From Anoplopoma fimbria (Eukaryota > Chordata > Actinopteri > Perciformes > Anoplopomatidae), in NCBI RefSeq assembly GCF_027596085.1, contig NC_072450.1, forward strand, positions 2,987,236 through 3,051,235: 64,000 bases of DNA, read 5' to 3'. Each line of letters begins with the position of its first letter. Position 1 is the stretch's first letter. Shown one piece after another: positions 63,801 through 64,000 of this stretch. The notes under the pieces were generated by a model that searched no databases, had not been told where the DNA came from, and saw nothing but the letters and a program-made list of their open reading frames with translations. The position numbers and the translations under genes were made by a program.

Positions 63801-64000
63801 AACATCTGTAATTTCTTCACAGTCTAATTTTAGCACAGCAGCTGTCCAAAGCACAAAAATCACTCAACAGCTCCACGCTGAAACAAAAATTCACGGAAAT
63901 AGTCAACCAGTAGGACACAAGATCCATTTGCCTGCAGACAATCCCACTTTGAAATCTTCTCAAGCATCAAGTTCACCAAATACACCTGCTGTTAATGCTA
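60857..64000 (+). CDS. prr33: Proline-rich protein 33-like, 5' part, with apparent frameshift
   Basis: PRR33 is a poorly studied proline-rich protein encoded next to TNNT3 and LSP1 in mammals; its molecular role is not known to me. The exon opens after TTGCAG at 60846, and the first ATG (60857) gives MLMEVSYSNGLEPD. PPPLLPKPGKDNARLQKLKK, which I recall as the conserved N-terminal motif of the family, follows. The rest is rich in Ser, Pro and Thr and looks disordered. This frame ends at TAG 62054-62056 after 399 codons. The -1 frame is then open for another 651 codons, from 62047 to the window end. It contains STYYGLTPSEYAAYGGI (near 62569-62619), a second motif I associate with this family. 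The two frames overlap only at 62017-62053, where a run of five C lies at 62043-62047. A missing C there is the simplest explanation. The 3' end is outside the window. Confidence 0.75.

Overview
This is vertebrate nuclear DNA from a ray-finned fish, most likely a spiny-rayed (acanthomorph) teleost. The genes have many introns with GT/AG borders, (CA)n microsatellites are dense, and LINE and MITE remnants of familiar fish type are present. The MyoD copy resembles the MyoD2 paralogue that spiny-rayed fish keep. There is no operon, phage, CRISPR or plasmid content.

Layout: (1) 183-10557, plus strand: the last 13 exons of an otogelin-type gene (otog), ending in a C-terminal cystine knot. (2) About 11.9-30.6 kb: no gene recognised; arrays of an AT-rich minisatellite, LINE and MITE relics, microsatellites and a few unique stretches that could be regulatory. 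(3) 30744-32485, plus strand: a complete three-exon MyoD-family bHLH gene (probably myod2) with CCAAT box, TATA box and poly(A) signal. (4) 34.1-36.3 kb: two abutting minisatellites. (5) 37430-53780, minus strand: a complete fast skeletal troponin T gene (tnnt3) of 15 coding exons plus a 5' noncoding exon, with a run of small in-frame cassette exons for the acidic N-terminus. (6) 57.9-64.0 kb, plus strand: the start of a prr33-like gene, diverging from tnnt3, with an apparent one-base frameshift at a C run. Its reading frame runs off the window.

Three of the four genes are tied to skeletal muscle: a myogenic transcription factor, a thin-filament regulator and a gene that neighbours troponin genes in mammals. 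Otogelin is an inner-ear matrix protein and is probably here through old linkage, since OTOG lies beside MYOD1 in mammals. The block joins two neighbourhoods that are far apart on human 11p (OTOG-MYOD1 and PRR33-TNNT3).

I found no convincing undescribed system. The points most worth a second look are the prr33 frameshift, the divergent MyoD with its His/acidic insert, the phase-matched troponin T cassettes, E-box clusters in tnnt3 intron 1 and upstream of myod, and several nested or duplicated repeats.
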